In this document: positions 53,333 to 61,191 of the stretch, piece by piece
How the letters are laid out: every line of letters begins with the position of its first letter
Numbering within the stretch: position 1 is the first letter of the stretch
Assembly (NCBI GenBank): GCA_011605825.1
Contig: JAAOZK010000003.1
Coordinates: 1-64,000, forward strand
Origin: Thermoproteota archaeon
GTDB taxonomy: Archaea; Thermoproteota; Methanomethylicia; Culexarchaeales; Culexarchaeaceae
Reading direction: 5' to 3'
Length of the DNA stretch: 64,000 nucleotides
Translations under genes and position numbers: made by a program
Notes under the pieces: model-generated
The model's input: the letters and a program-made list of their open reading frames with translations, nothing else
What the model was told of the DNA's origin: nothing
The model's database searches: none

Positions 53333-54319
53333 ATGTTGGATTTGAATAGGGGGTTTGCATTCGGCTGGCTTTTAAGTAGTCTTGATATTCCGCAAAACTA
53401 TTATTCTAATACCGAGTTTTATCCAGATTTATCTTATGGGTATGATCTTGTTTCAAATTATCTTTTCTTCATGATTCTTATGGATTACTCCTTTTCAGGG
53501 TCGATATTTTATGGTTATGTTGATGGTAAATACTATTATGGTTCTAGATTATTTTGGCGTTTGGGTAAATTGATTTTTGATGAAGATCCTGAGCTCTTCT
53601 CCCTTGAATCTATTTCAAATTTGGATAGAAGTTTCTTTGAGAGAATGCTTAATTTTGGGGAGATATATGGTTTTGAAACTATTGATGTTGATTATAGGAT
53701 TAAGATGGTTAGGGATGTTGCTAAAAGGATTACGTCTGAATATGGTAACTCGATTCTAGATGTGGTTTATGCCTCCTCAAACTACTTGTACCGTAATGGT
53801 TCTGGGTTCATTGAGAGATTGAAGAAGTTTATGGGTTTTGATGATCCTGTTGAGTATAAGGCTTTGCTTCTAGCTAAAATGTTATTTAGGAAGGGGGTGG
53901 CATCATTTTATGACTTTGACAATATTCATTTTCCGGTTAATGGTTCTATTCTACCATTTATTTTGAGGTGTGGCTTGATATATTTAGATGATGAGTTCAT
54001 GAATAAAATTATGCAATCCCAGTTAACCTTCTCCGAAGATTATGCTTTGAGAATTCGCACAAGGGAGTGTTTAGATTTCGTTTCTAAGGTTTCTGGTAGA
54101 GAATCTATGATTATCCATGACTTCCTGGATCTCTTCACATCCTATTGTTGCACGCCTCAAAATATTAATTGTGTAACCCATTACTGTAATGGATGTCCCT
54201 TATCGTCATTTCTAAGTTGTGGAGGGGAATGCTCTTTGAGGAGAATCTGTAGGTATGGTGGTAGTGATTTGGCTAGTAAAATACGGGAGCCTAGTTTTAA
54301 GGGGAATGTTTACTATTAG
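53333..54319 (+). CDS. unknown protein with C-terminal cysteine cluster
   Basis: The 328-aa product starts MLDLNRGFAFGWLLSSLDIPQ and is mainly helical and aromatic-rich. Near the C-terminus eight cysteines occur in about 40 residues (SYCCTP, NINC, HYCNGCP, SCGGEC, RIC). The order C-x2-C-x7-C-x3-C-x5-C suggests an Fe-S or zinc site and is loosely like the iron-sulfur loop of HhH-GPD DNA glycosylases, though no helix-hairpin-helix is obvious. ATG 53333 was chosen over TTG 53324. It is followed 12 nt later by a TIM-barrel gene. Confidence 0.7.
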   Translation: MLDLNRGFAFGWLLSSLDIPQNYYSNTEFYPDLSYGYDLVSNYLFFMILMDYSFSGSIFYGYVDGKYYYGSRLFWRLGKLIFDEDPELFSLESISNLDRSFFERMLNFGEIYGFETIDVDYRIKMVRDVAKRITSEYGNSILDVVYASSNYLYRNGSGFIERLKKFMGFDDPVEYKALLLAKMLFRKGVASFYDFDNIHFPVNGSILPFILRCGLIYLDDEFMNKIMQSQLTFSEDYALRIRTRECLDFVSKVSGRESMIIHDFLDLFTSYCCTPQNINCVTHYCNGCPLSSFLSCGGECSLRRICRYGGSDLASKIREPSFKGNVYY

Positions 54320-54331
54320 GAGGGGTTGAAA

Positions 54332-55138
54332 TTGGATAAGTTTTTCAATGTTGGCTTATCTTCTCTCTGCTTTATATCAAAGGATTTTAATTATGCTTTA
54401 AACTTCATAGCTTCTTCTGGAATTTCAGTTTGGGAGGTTGTGGATGACGGTTTGCATTTCCTTGACTCTAATAGAATTAAAAAGCTGTTGGCTCTTTCAT
54501 CATCCCTAAATATGACTTTAAGTTTACATGCCCCATATACTTCAGTTAACATTTCAGCATCAAATTATAGGGCTAGAAGATTTAGTATGGATATGTATAG
54601 GGAGTCTGTGGAGCATGCACATCAACTGGGATGTAGATTCATAGTTTTCCATCCTGGGCTGCTTGACTCCTTTACATATCTGTTTAGAGATTTAAATGAG
54701 CCTATATTGGATGGAATAAACTTCCTCTTATCGATTGGAGATTTATGTAGTGATTATGGGGTAACTCCATTGATAGAAAACTTGGCAACTGATAGGTCCA
54801 CAATACTTAAGGTTGAAGATTTCAAAAGTTTCTTTAGTAAATCAAACAGTTTTAAGATGGCATTGGATATATCCCATGCCCATGTTATGAATTCTTTCAA
54901 TTCGTATATTGATTCTCTACGCGATAGGATAGCATATTTTCATATTAGTGGTAACGATGGTTTAGCTGATAGGCACTGGCCTCTTGATATGGGTACTCCG
55001 TTTTGGAAGGATTATCTTAAAAAGGTTTTTAATTGCAATTTGAATGGGCCTTTGATAATAGAAAATCTCTCTTACTCTGAATCGTTAAAAAGTTTGAATG
55101 TTTTGAAGCTATTTCTTGGAAGTGAATTTTCCACGTAG
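54332..55138 (+). CDS. xylose isomerase-like TIM barrel protein (AP endonuclease family 2 fold)
   Basis: The 268-aa product has SLHAPYTSVNIS near residue 75, FIVFHPG, LIENLA, MALDISHAHV and YFHISGNDGLADRHWPLDMG, which place metal ligands (His, Glu, Asp, His) as in Nfo/xylose-isomerase-like proteins. It could be a sugar-phosphate isomerase or endonuclease IV. TTG 54332 follows AGGAGGGG. The last 30 nt overlap the opposite DUF1177 gene. Confidence 0.8.
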   Translation: MDKFFNVGLSSLCFISKDFNYALNFIASSGISVWEVVDDGLHFLDSNRIKKLLALSSSLNMTLSLHAPYTSVNISASNYRARRFSMDMYRESVEHAHQLGCRFIVFHPGLLDSFTYLFRDLNEPILDGINFLLSIGDLCSDYGVTPLIENLATDRSTILKVEDFKSFFSKSNSFKMALDISHAHVMNSFNSYIDSLRDRIAYFHISGNDGLADRHWPLDMGTPFWKDYLKKVFNCNLNGPLIIENLSYSESLKSLNVLKLFLGSEFST

Positions 55139-56053
55139 TTTTTCCATGTCGCCATATAAGCTTATTAGTTTTTTGTATTCTTCTTCATCGTAGAATTTAC
55201 ATAGCCCCGCCGTATAATCCTTTGCCACTTCTATACAGAATCTTGTGGCTTTCTCTAAACTATTTATGTATGTTGCTCCAGTTGCACATCCGGCTACCGG
55301 TACTTCTGCTGTTATTGCTACTCCAACCACTGGGGATTTCGTGGCAATCCATGGTTGCATTATGCTATTTATGTGATATATGCCTTCCACATATGGTGTT
55401 ATGTCTTGCATGGTTATTGGAACTATATATGCTCTATGTCCAGTCACTCTTTCATATACATTTATCAGGTCATCGCTTACCTTTAGGATCCAGCCGTTGA
55501 GAACTGTTGGTGTTATTGCAAATCCCTCCACTTTTATTAGTCTGTTTCCCTTAGTTGCATCCACTGATAGTATGGCGTCCATTCTTTCGTCAACTTCGTT
55601 TATGATCATGGTGTTCATGTCGATCGGGGAGTCCATGAATGGTACTGGTTTATGTGGTTTTGTGGGTGCATTTGGACATATATGTGTTGTTATTATTACG
55701 TCTCCCATAAGTTGGTCTCCCTTCATGATTAGGTCGGCTAATTTCATTGCAGATGCTATTGCCACTATTGCTCCGTCAGCATCTGAAACTAAGCCAACCA
55801 TTTGAGGTCTTGCACCTATCCCCCCAAGTCTTCCGATTATTCCCAATGTGGGTTTGTCTCCACCCTTCATCTTCCCCTCCTTACCTGGAATCAAAATTTT
55901 TATGAAATCTGTCTTTCCCCTCTTTCCCTCTACGCTCTTTACTTCCACATGGCTTAATCCTCTTCTATTCATCTCTTCTTTCATCTTTATTCCATTTATC
56001 TTTGAATCTTCAAGTACATCTATAGCTTCCAATACCTGTTTTAAGCATGACAT
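55109..56053 (-). CDS. DUF1177 family protein
   Basis: The 314-aa product has the DUF1177 pattern: LGIIGRLGGIGARPQMVGLVSDADGA, GDVIITTHICPNAPTKPHKPVPFMDSP and DAILSVDATKGNRLIKVEGFAITPT. Conserved His and Asp residues suggest a metal-dependent enzyme, but no activity is established to my knowledge. Its end overlaps the TIM-barrel gene on the other strand. Confidence 0.82.
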   Translation of the reverse strand: MSCLKQVLEAIDVLEDSKINGIKMKEEMNRRGLSHVEVKSVEGKRGKTDFIKILIPGKEGKMKGGDKPTLGIIGRLGGIGARPQMVGLVSDADGAIVAIASAMKLADLIMKGDQLMGDVIITTHICPNAPTKPHKPVPFMDSPIDMNTMIINEVDERMDAILSVDATKGNRLIKVEGFAITPTVLNGWILKVSDDLINVYERVTGHRAYIVPITMQDITPYVEGIYHINSIMQPWIATKSPVVGVAITAEVPVAGCATGATYINSLEKATRFCIEVAKDYTAGLCKFYDEEEYKKLISLYGDMEKLRGKFTSKK

Positions 56054-56090
56054 TACATTTCACCTCAATTATATTTCGTTCAACATTTAA

Positions 56091-56477
56091 TTAATTGTTT
56101 CCTTTCACTTTACTTATATCTTCAAATTTTGTTTCAGAAGCCCCCTCCCTAAGATGCCGCTTAATTTTATCCCAATCTATCAGTTCCAATACTATTTTTC
56201 TAAGATGCTTTTTAAGTTCCTCTGATGTTTTTTCATATCCAATTCTACTTGAATTCCAGGTTACGAATGGTGTATTGAATTCTGCTTTGATTAGTTTTAT
56301 GCTATTGTCATCGTTTACTTCAAATTTTACGTATCCTAATTCTTTAAGGTAGCATAGGTCGTTGGGGCATAGTATATCTATTTCAAGAGCTTCCTTCCTT
56401 ATGAATACGATCTTGTACTGCTTTGGGTCTCTTATTATTGCTCCACATGGACATTGTATGCTCTCTTCAGCGTTCAT
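56091..56477 (-). CDS. small protein with N-terminal zinc-knuckle-like cysteines, unknown
   Basis: The 128-aa product has IQCPCG at the N-terminus and DILCPNDLCYLKELGY near residue 35, a C-x-C...C-x4-C arrangement. A helical, charged C-terminal half follows. I do not recognise a family. It lies 37 nt upstream of the DUF1177 gene on the same strand, so the two are likely co-transcribed. A TATTTATAATCC element upstream (near 56508-56516) is a plausible promoter. Confidence 0.65.
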   Translation of the reverse strand: MNAEESIQCPCGAIIRDPKQYKIVFIRKEALEIDILCPNDLCYLKELGYVKFEVNDDNSIKLIKAEFNTPFVTWNSSRIGYEKTSEELKKHLRKIVLELIDWDKIKRHLREGASETKFEDISKVKGNN

Positions 56478-56536
56478 AGCGTATACCTATTTTTCAATAA
56501 TGGAAGGATTATAAATAGTTTTTTAAATGGGCTTTG

Positions 56537-56549
56537 GTAAATTTTATTT
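56537..56549 (+). promoter_or_regulatory. TATA-like box for tRNA-Gly
   Basis: GTAAATTTTATTT is centred about 33 nt before the mature tRNA 5' end, the same spacing as for the other two tRNAs in the window. Confidence 0.4.
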
Positions 56550-56575
56550 CTATGGTTAACTACATTTTTATTGTT

Positions 56576-56669
56576 GCGGCGGTGGTCTAGCCTGGACTAG
56601 GACACAGGCTTGCCGAGCCTGTTTTCCATTTTTGGACAGGAAACCCGGGTTCAAATCCCGGCCGCCGCA
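56576..56669 (+). tRNA. tRNA-Gly (anticodon GCC) with variable-loop intron, CCA not encoded
   Basis: The acceptor GCGGCGG (56576-56582) pairs with CCGCCGC (56662-56668), and A56669 is the discriminator. The anticodon stem CAGGC/GCCTG encloses TTGCCGA, giving GCC. The T-arm is CCGGG-TTCAAAT-CCCGG (56645-56661). Twenty-three bases lie between the anticodon and T stems. They fold as an exact bulge-helix-bulge: CCTG (56618-56621) with CAGG (56637-56640), bulges TTT (56622-56624) and AAA (56641-56643). Cutting after the second bulge base removes 56624-56642 (19 nt) and leaves variable loop TTAC, i.e. an intron at position 45/46. Confidence 0.9.
56624..56642 (+). other. predicted 19-nt tRNA intron (noncanonical position 45/46)
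   Basis: This span is the intron inferred from the bulge-helix-bulge motif in tRNA-Gly(GCC). The inner hairpin is TCC/GGA around ATTTTT. Its CAGG repeats the 5' strand of the anticodon stem, so the intron must compete with that strand before splicing. Confidence 0.75.
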
Positions 56670-56750
56670 CTAATTTTGATCGTCTGGTTTATTGTAATTA
56701 ATCTTTATTAGGGTTTTAGTGGATATACTTTTACTGATGGTGGTATAGCT

Positions 56751-57629
56751 TTGAAGTTGATGATAGGTCCATCTTCTCAAGGTCTTGGTAGACGTCTTTC
56801 AACGCTATTATCATTGGATGTGGTTAATTTTGAATGGAAGATTTTTCCTGATGGTGAAAGTTATTTTAGATTGTTATCTAAGGTTGATGATTCTGTGGTT
56901 TTAGTTCACTCGCTTACTCCTCCTCAAGATAAGAGGGTTGTTGAGTTATTCTTTCTTTTGAAGTTGCTACGTGATTATATGGCTAAAGATATAATTTTGG
57001 TTATACCTTACCTTGCATATATGCGTCAAGATAAAAGGTTTCTTGATGGTGAAATGGTAAGTGTTGAGGTTCTTGCAGATTTGCTTAAAACTTATGATAT
57101 AGATAGGTATGTTTTTGTGGATGTTCATAGTGGAGAGGTGTTAAAGTTCTTTGGGAATAGGGCGATGGAGGTATCTGCTTTCCCACTTATTGGTGATTTC
57201 CTTTCAAAATATCCGCTTGTAAATCCAATCGTTATAGCTCCAGATGCTAAAGCGTTTAAGTATGCGGAAACTGTTGCTAAGATTATTGGTGCTGAGTCTG
57301 ATTACGTCGTTAAAAGGAGGGATAGGAGTAGTGGGGCTGTGGAGTCTGAGTTGAAGGAGTTTAATGTTGGTGGTAGAGATGTCATATTGGTTGATGACAT
57401 AATAAGTACTGGTGGAACTATGATTAACGCCATTAAGATTTTGAAAGAGCATGGAGCTAATAGGGTATTCGCTTGCTGTACGCATGGACTCTTTATTGGC
57501 AATGCTGTGATTAACATGTTTAACGCTGGTGTTTATGATGTAATCTCCACTGATACCATTGAATCATATTATAGTAGGGTGTCAGTTGCCCCCGTCATAG
57601 CGTCTGCAATAAAATCAATTATTAAATGA
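56751..57629 (+). CDS. prs: ribose-phosphate pyrophosphokinase (PRPP synthase)
   Basis: This enzyme makes PRPP from ribose 5-phosphate and ATP. The 292-aa product has the N-terminal GPSSQGLGRRL, FPDGESYFRL, PYLAYMRQDKRF, the DVHSGE loop and the PRPP-binding VDDIISTGGTM near residue 219. TTG 56751 follows GGTGGT. It overlaps the methyltransferase gene by 4 nt. Confidence 0.93.
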   Translation: MKLMIGPSSQGLGRRLSTLLSLDVVNFEWKIFPDGESYFRLLSKVDDSVVLVHSLTPPQDKRVVELFFLLKLLRDYMAKDIILVIPYLAYMRQDKRFLDGEMVSVEVLADLLKTYDIDRYVFVDVHSGEVLKFFGNRAMEVSAFPLIGDFLSKYPLVNPIVIAPDAKAFKYAETVAKIIGAESDYVVKRRDRSSGAVESELKEFNVGGRDVILVDDIISTGGTMINAIKILKEHGANRVFACCTHGLFIGNAVINMFNAGVYDVISTDTIESYYSRVSVAPVIASAIKSIIK

Positions 57630-58666
57630 TGCTTATGGAAAACTTCTTCTTAAGATTATCTTGTGAGCATCCATCGCTCCCAATGGCTGAGGTTAAAGCT
57701 ATTTTGGAGGCTGAACGAATACCATATACATTGAATACATCTCTCCCATGCGTCTTCAGATTTTCATCATCAAAGGAATCCATTAGAACAATTCTCAAAA
57801 GGTCTAGTATGGCATTTTTTGGAGCTAGGGAGCTAGTTTTTTGCAATGCGGATTATGATAGTATTATTAGGGCTTGTAGGGATGTTGATTGGTCATTTCT
57901 GCATGGTAAGAGTTTTTATGTGAGGGTTCATAGGGTCCTATCATCCTCTGCTAATTTATCCACTAGAACTTTGGAATCTATGATCGGTGAGGTCATTTAT
58001 AAAAGCCTTAATGGTTCTGCGCGGGTGAAATTTGATTCTCCAGAGGAGATTATCGTTGGTGTTTTGAGTGGTGGGGGCTTCCTCCTAGGCGTCTTCCTCG
58101 GGGAGTCTTGTAGGGGGGATTTTCACTCAAGATGGGTTGGCAATAGGCCATTTATCCATCCAAGCTCATTAACTCCAATAATATCTAGGCTTTTTGTGAA
58201 TTTATGTAGAGCTAGACCTGGAGGATTATTCTTTGATCCATTTTGTGGTTTTGGTGGATTTTTAATAGAGGCGGCTTTGATTGGATGTGAAGTTGTTGGA
58301 TTGGATATTGATATAAAGATGATTATGGGTTGTCTAAGCAATTTAAGGTACTTCAACATCAAAAATTACAATTTAATCTTGGGGGATGCTAAGCATTTAC
58401 CATTCAAGTCTGTGAATTTCGTTGCCACAGACCCTCCTTATGGTAGAACTGCTTCCACGAAGGGTATGAATCTAAAAAGTTTAATTAAATGTTTCTTGCA
58501 AGACATATATGGCTTGATGTCTAAAGATGGTTACATTTGCATTGCCGCCCCTGAGAATGTTGATCTTAAAAATATTGGTTTAGATGTGGGATTTAAGTTA
58601 GTGGAGTCCCATGTTATGAGGGTTCATAAAAGTTTAATTAGAGAAGTCTGTGTGTTCAAAGTGTAG
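57626..58666 (+). CDS. tRNA guanosine-10 N2-methyltransferase (THUMP/Trm11-like)
   Basis: The 346-aa product has an N-terminal THUMP-type RNA-binding region, then a Rossmann methyltransferase with FFDPFCGFGGFLIEAALIG near residue 205 and the N-methylation motif TDPPYGR near residue 273. It matches archaeal TrmG10, which methylates G10 of tRNAs. G10 is present in all three tRNAs of this window. The overlap with prs implies coupling. Confidence 0.88.
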   Translation: MMLMENFFLRLSCEHPSLPMAEVKAILEAERIPYTLNTSLPCVFRFSSSKESIRTILKRSSMAFFGARELVFCNADYDSIIRACRDVDWSFLHGKSFYVRVHRVLSSSANLSTRTLESMIGEVIYKSLNGSARVKFDSPEEIIVGVLSGGGFLLGVFLGESCRGDFHSRWVGNRPFIHPSSLTPIISRLFVNLCRARPGGLFFDPFCGFGGFLIEAALIGCEVVGLDIDIKMIMGCLSNLRYFNIKNYNLILGDAKHLPFKSVNFVATDPPYGRTASTKGMNLKSLIKCFLQDIYGLMSKDGYICIAAPENVDLKNIGLDVGFKLVESHVMRVHKSLIREVCVFKV

Positions 58667-58676
58667 GTGGAGGGTT

Positions 58677-59630
58677 ATGAGCGTAAGATTGATATTCCTC
58701 GGGACTAGTGCAGGTCTCCCAACGGTTAAGCGTGGGCTTTCATGTATTGTTCTTAAGTATCATGGTGATCTTTTGATATTCGATTGTGGTGAGGGTGCTC
58801 AAAGGAGTATGATGATTGCTGGTATAGGTTTTCCTAAAAACCTTAAGATCTTCATAACTCACATGCATGGTGATCATGTCTTAGGGCTTCCAGGCCTACT
58901 TCAAACTCTATCTTTAATGGATAGGAAGTATGATGTGTATATATATGGACCTAAGGGAATTGCAGATTTCATAATGAAAGTTAAGGAGCTTCTTCAATTT
59001 CAAATATCATATGATCTGCATATAAGTGAGGTTACCCCTGGAATAGTGGTTGAGGAAAGGGATTATGTGGTTAAAGCTACTGAGGCTATGCACTTTCAGC
59101 AAAGTTATGCATACTCCTTTGAGGAGAAGCCAAAGCCTGGCAGATTTCATCCAGATAAGGCTTTAGCACTTGGCGTTCCAAGGGGGCCTTTGTGGAAGAT
59201 GTTGCAGGAGGGTAAATGCGTATTAAACATGTTTGGGGAACCCGTCTTTCCACATCAAGTTATGGATCCACCTAGGGATGGCATTAAAATAGTCTTTTCT
59301 GGGGATACACGTCCATGTGGGAGTGTGCTAAATTTAAGTATGAATGCAGATGTCCTTATTCATGATTCAACTTTCGATGATTCCTTAATTGATAAGGCTA
59401 TTTCCGATATGCATTCCACTGCGAGTGAGGCTGCTGAAATTGCTTTGAAAGCCAATGTTAAATTGCTTGTATTAACGCATATAAGTGCGAGGTATTCATC
59501 TTCCCCGGAAGTGTTGCTTAAGCAAGCTAAGGAGAAGTTTAGTAATGTTATTGTGGCTGAAGATTTTCTTGAGTTGTCCATTTCAAAGAATGATGTTAGC
59601 TTAAGAAGTTTAATTGACTCTACGAAGTAA
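58677..59630 (+). CDS. rnz: ribonuclease Z (tRNA 3' endonuclease)
   Basis: This metallo-beta-lactamase nuclease trims tRNA 3' trailers. The 317-aa product has LGTSAGLPT at the N-terminus, the zinc motif THMHGDH near residue 61, FSGDTRP and LTHISARY. It is especially relevant for tRNA-Gly here, which lacks an encoded CCA. ATG 58677 follows AGGTGGAGGG. The end overlaps the opposite UPF0201 gene by 11 nt. Confidence 0.95.
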   Translation: MSVRLIFLGTSAGLPTVKRGLSCIVLKYHGDLLIFDCGEGAQRSMMIAGIGFPKNLKIFITHMHGDHVLGLPGLLQTLSLMDRKYDVYIYGPKGIADFIMKVKELLQFQISYDLHISEVTPGIVVEERDYVVKATEAMHFQQSYAYSFEEKPKPGRFHPDKALALGVPRGPLWKMLQEGKCVLNMFGEPVFPHQVMDPPRDGIKIVFSGDTRPCGSVLNLSMNADVLIHDSTFDDSLIDKAISDMHSTASEAAEIALKANVKLLVLTHISARYSSSPEVLLKQAKEKFSNVIVAEDFLELSISKNDVSLRSLIDSTK

Positions 59631-60015
59631 GCTTATCTATTAACTCATTTATCTCCTCTTCGCTATCGCACATCACTTCTATAGTTATAGGCCCCAGTGG
59701 GGATTCCCCTTCTCGCTGGCAGAATGATGCATGCCCCATGTATGCTGCCTGTTTGTTCAGATATATTGTCATGCTAGTTCCAATAACTGATTGCTTCATA
59801 ACATTTCTTGCGGCGGTTAGTATCCTCCTCTTCTTCAATGATTCATGTAGTTTTAATAAGCTTTCAACTCCACTCCCCTCAGCCACAATGAATTGACCTT
59901 CACCCCTACTTTCAATCTCAATCTTTTCTGGTGTCATTAAGTTTAATAATGCCCTTTTCACCTTTTCCACATCTTCTGTTGGTTTAACTTCAACTATGGC
60001 TTTAACTTTTATCAT
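59620..60015 (-). CDS. UPF0201 family RNA-binding-like protein
   Basis: The 131-aa product has VEVKPTEDVEKVKRALLNL at the N-terminus and YLNKQAAYMGHASFCQREGESPLGP, the UPF0201 (PF01877) pattern. It is related to the COG1325 protein at 31.7 kb. Function unknown; RNA binding is inferred from fold. It overlaps the upstream UPF0200 gene by 14 nt. Confidence 0.85.
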   Translation of the reverse strand: MIKVKAIVEVKPTEDVEKVKRALLNLMTPEKIEIESRGEGQFIVAEGSGVESLLKLHESLKKRRILTAARNVMKQSVIGTSMTIYLNKQAAYMGHASFCQREGESPLGPITIEVMCDSEEEINELIDKLTS

Positions 60016-60556
60016 TTTGAATAACCTTCCTAAAAACCTTTAGCATGTTTTCCTTTAAATCTTCCAATGTTCCTTCATTTATAATTATTTCATCTGCCAG
60101 AGAGATTACCCTACCTATCCCAACATCTAATTCCCTTAAATCCCTTTCCCTAAACTCCTCCCAGCTTTTTGGGTCATCGCTTCTCCCCCTTCTGGATAGT
60201 CTCTCATATCTGGTTTTAGGTGATGAATGTACGGCTATTATCTTTGCATCTCCCACCTTTCTGAATTCTTCAACTTCTTCTAGGCTTCTCACTCCCTCCA
60301 CCAATACTATCTTTGAATTTAACTCTTTGATTTTATCCACACATCTTTTTGCTATCACATTTGCTCCCATTTTCTCCCGCATTTCAATCATCAATTTCCC
60401 AAGATTTTTAGGTGTGGGTTCAATACCTCTAATTCTCGCTTCTTCCCTTACAACGTCCCCCATTACTATTACTGGTATTCCCATTTCCTTGACAATTTCA
60501 CTTATAGTCGTCTTCCCAGATCCAGGCATCCCTGTGAGGCATATTATCAGCTTTAT
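60002..60556 (-). CDS. UPF0200-type P-loop kinase-like protein, no canonical start codon
   Basis: The product is a nucleotide-kinase-like P-loop protein with GMPGSGKTT, VEGVRSLEEVEEFRKVGDAKIIAV and RLSRRGRSDDPKSWEEF. The first ATG in frame (60529) begins inside the P-loop and would delete strand 1. Upstream, codons KLIICLTG supply that strand, and the frame ends at TGA 60562-60560 with no ATG, GTG or TTG between. The end given is an ATA at 60556-60554, where the family Met belongs, behind GGGGGATGA. CTG 60550 or a one-base deletion joining ATG 60563 are alternatives. Confidence 0.82.
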   Translation of the reverse strand: MKLIICLTGMPGSGKTTISEIVKEMGIPVIVMGDVVREEARIRGIEPTPKNLGKLMIEMREKMGANVIAKRCVDKIKELNSKIVLVEGVRSLEEVEEFRKVGDAKIIAVHSSPKTRYERLSRRGRSDDPKSWEEFRERDLRELDVGIGRVISLADEIIINEGTLEDLKENMLKVFRKVIQNDKS

Positions 60557-60626
60557 ATTTCATCCCCCTTAGATATTTATTAAAAGTTTATTTAGTTTTT
60601 CTCCCTATCTATTTGAGGTGTTAATT

Positions 60627-61187
60627 TTGTCGCTTGTTAGGGCTTTCATTGCCATCGACATTGATGAAAGAATAATTGATGAATTGGTTAAAGTTCAAGA
60701 AGCCATGGCTTCAATGAATCTCGATATAAAATTTGTTGAAAGGGAAAACATTCATTTAACTTTAAAATTTCTTGGGGAGATAACTGCCGATAGGGTTAAT
60801 GGGGTTTGTGATGTGATGAGGGGGTTGAAGGCTTCCCCATTCACACTGGAGGTTAAGGGTTTAGGGGCTTTCCCCTCAGTTACTAGGCCTAGGGTTGTGT
60901 GGGCTGGGGTTGGTGAGGGGGGTAGTAATGTTATTGAAATCTATCGATTTCTTGATTCTGGACTGCGAAAATTGAATTTTAAGTCTGAAGGTGAGGAATT
61001 CACCCCTCACATAACTCTTGGGAGACTTAGGAGTGATAGGAATGTACGTTCACTTTCGAGCTTCCTTATGAATTATGGTGAAAAAGTTTTCGGTAGCTTT
61101 ATAGTTACATCGGTGCGTTTGAAGAAAAGTGTTCTCACTCCCCGTGGACCCATATACTCAAACTTATATGAGATTAAGTTGGTGTAG
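60627..61187 (+). CDS. thpR: RNA 2',3'-cyclic phosphodiesterase (ThpR, 2'-5' RNA ligase family)
   Basis: The 186-aa product has the two 2H-phosphoesterase motifs HLTLKFLG near residue 42 and HITLGRL near residue 127. Such enzymes open cyclic phosphates on RNA and may ligate tRNA halves in vitro. TTG 60627 follows GAGGTGTT; GTG 60618 lies inside that motif. It precedes the CCA-adding enzyme by 4 nt, an archaeal pairing. Confidence 0.93.
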   Translation: MSLVRAFIAIDIDERIIDELVKVQEAMASMNLDIKFVERENIHLTLKFLGEITADRVNGVCDVMRGLKASPFTLEVKGLGAFPSVTRPRVVWAGVGEGGSNVIEIYRFLDSGLRKLNFKSEGEEFTPHITLGRLRSDRNVRSLSSFLMNYGEKVFGSFIVTSVRLKKSVLTPRGPIYSNLYEIKLV

Positions 61188-61191
61188 GTTT

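Noticed and set aside
56576-56669. Reading the long-variable-loop tRNA as tRNA-Ser(CGA)
   Set aside because: CGA would not sit at positions 34-36 of a seven-base loop, the discriminator is A, and the extra bases form a bulge-helix-bulge, not a variable arm.
60045-60572. 175-codon plus-strand open frame opposite the UPF0200 gene
   Set aside because: Its product is a Ser/Ile/Leu-rich antisense reading with no family match, while the minus strand encodes a clear P-loop protein.
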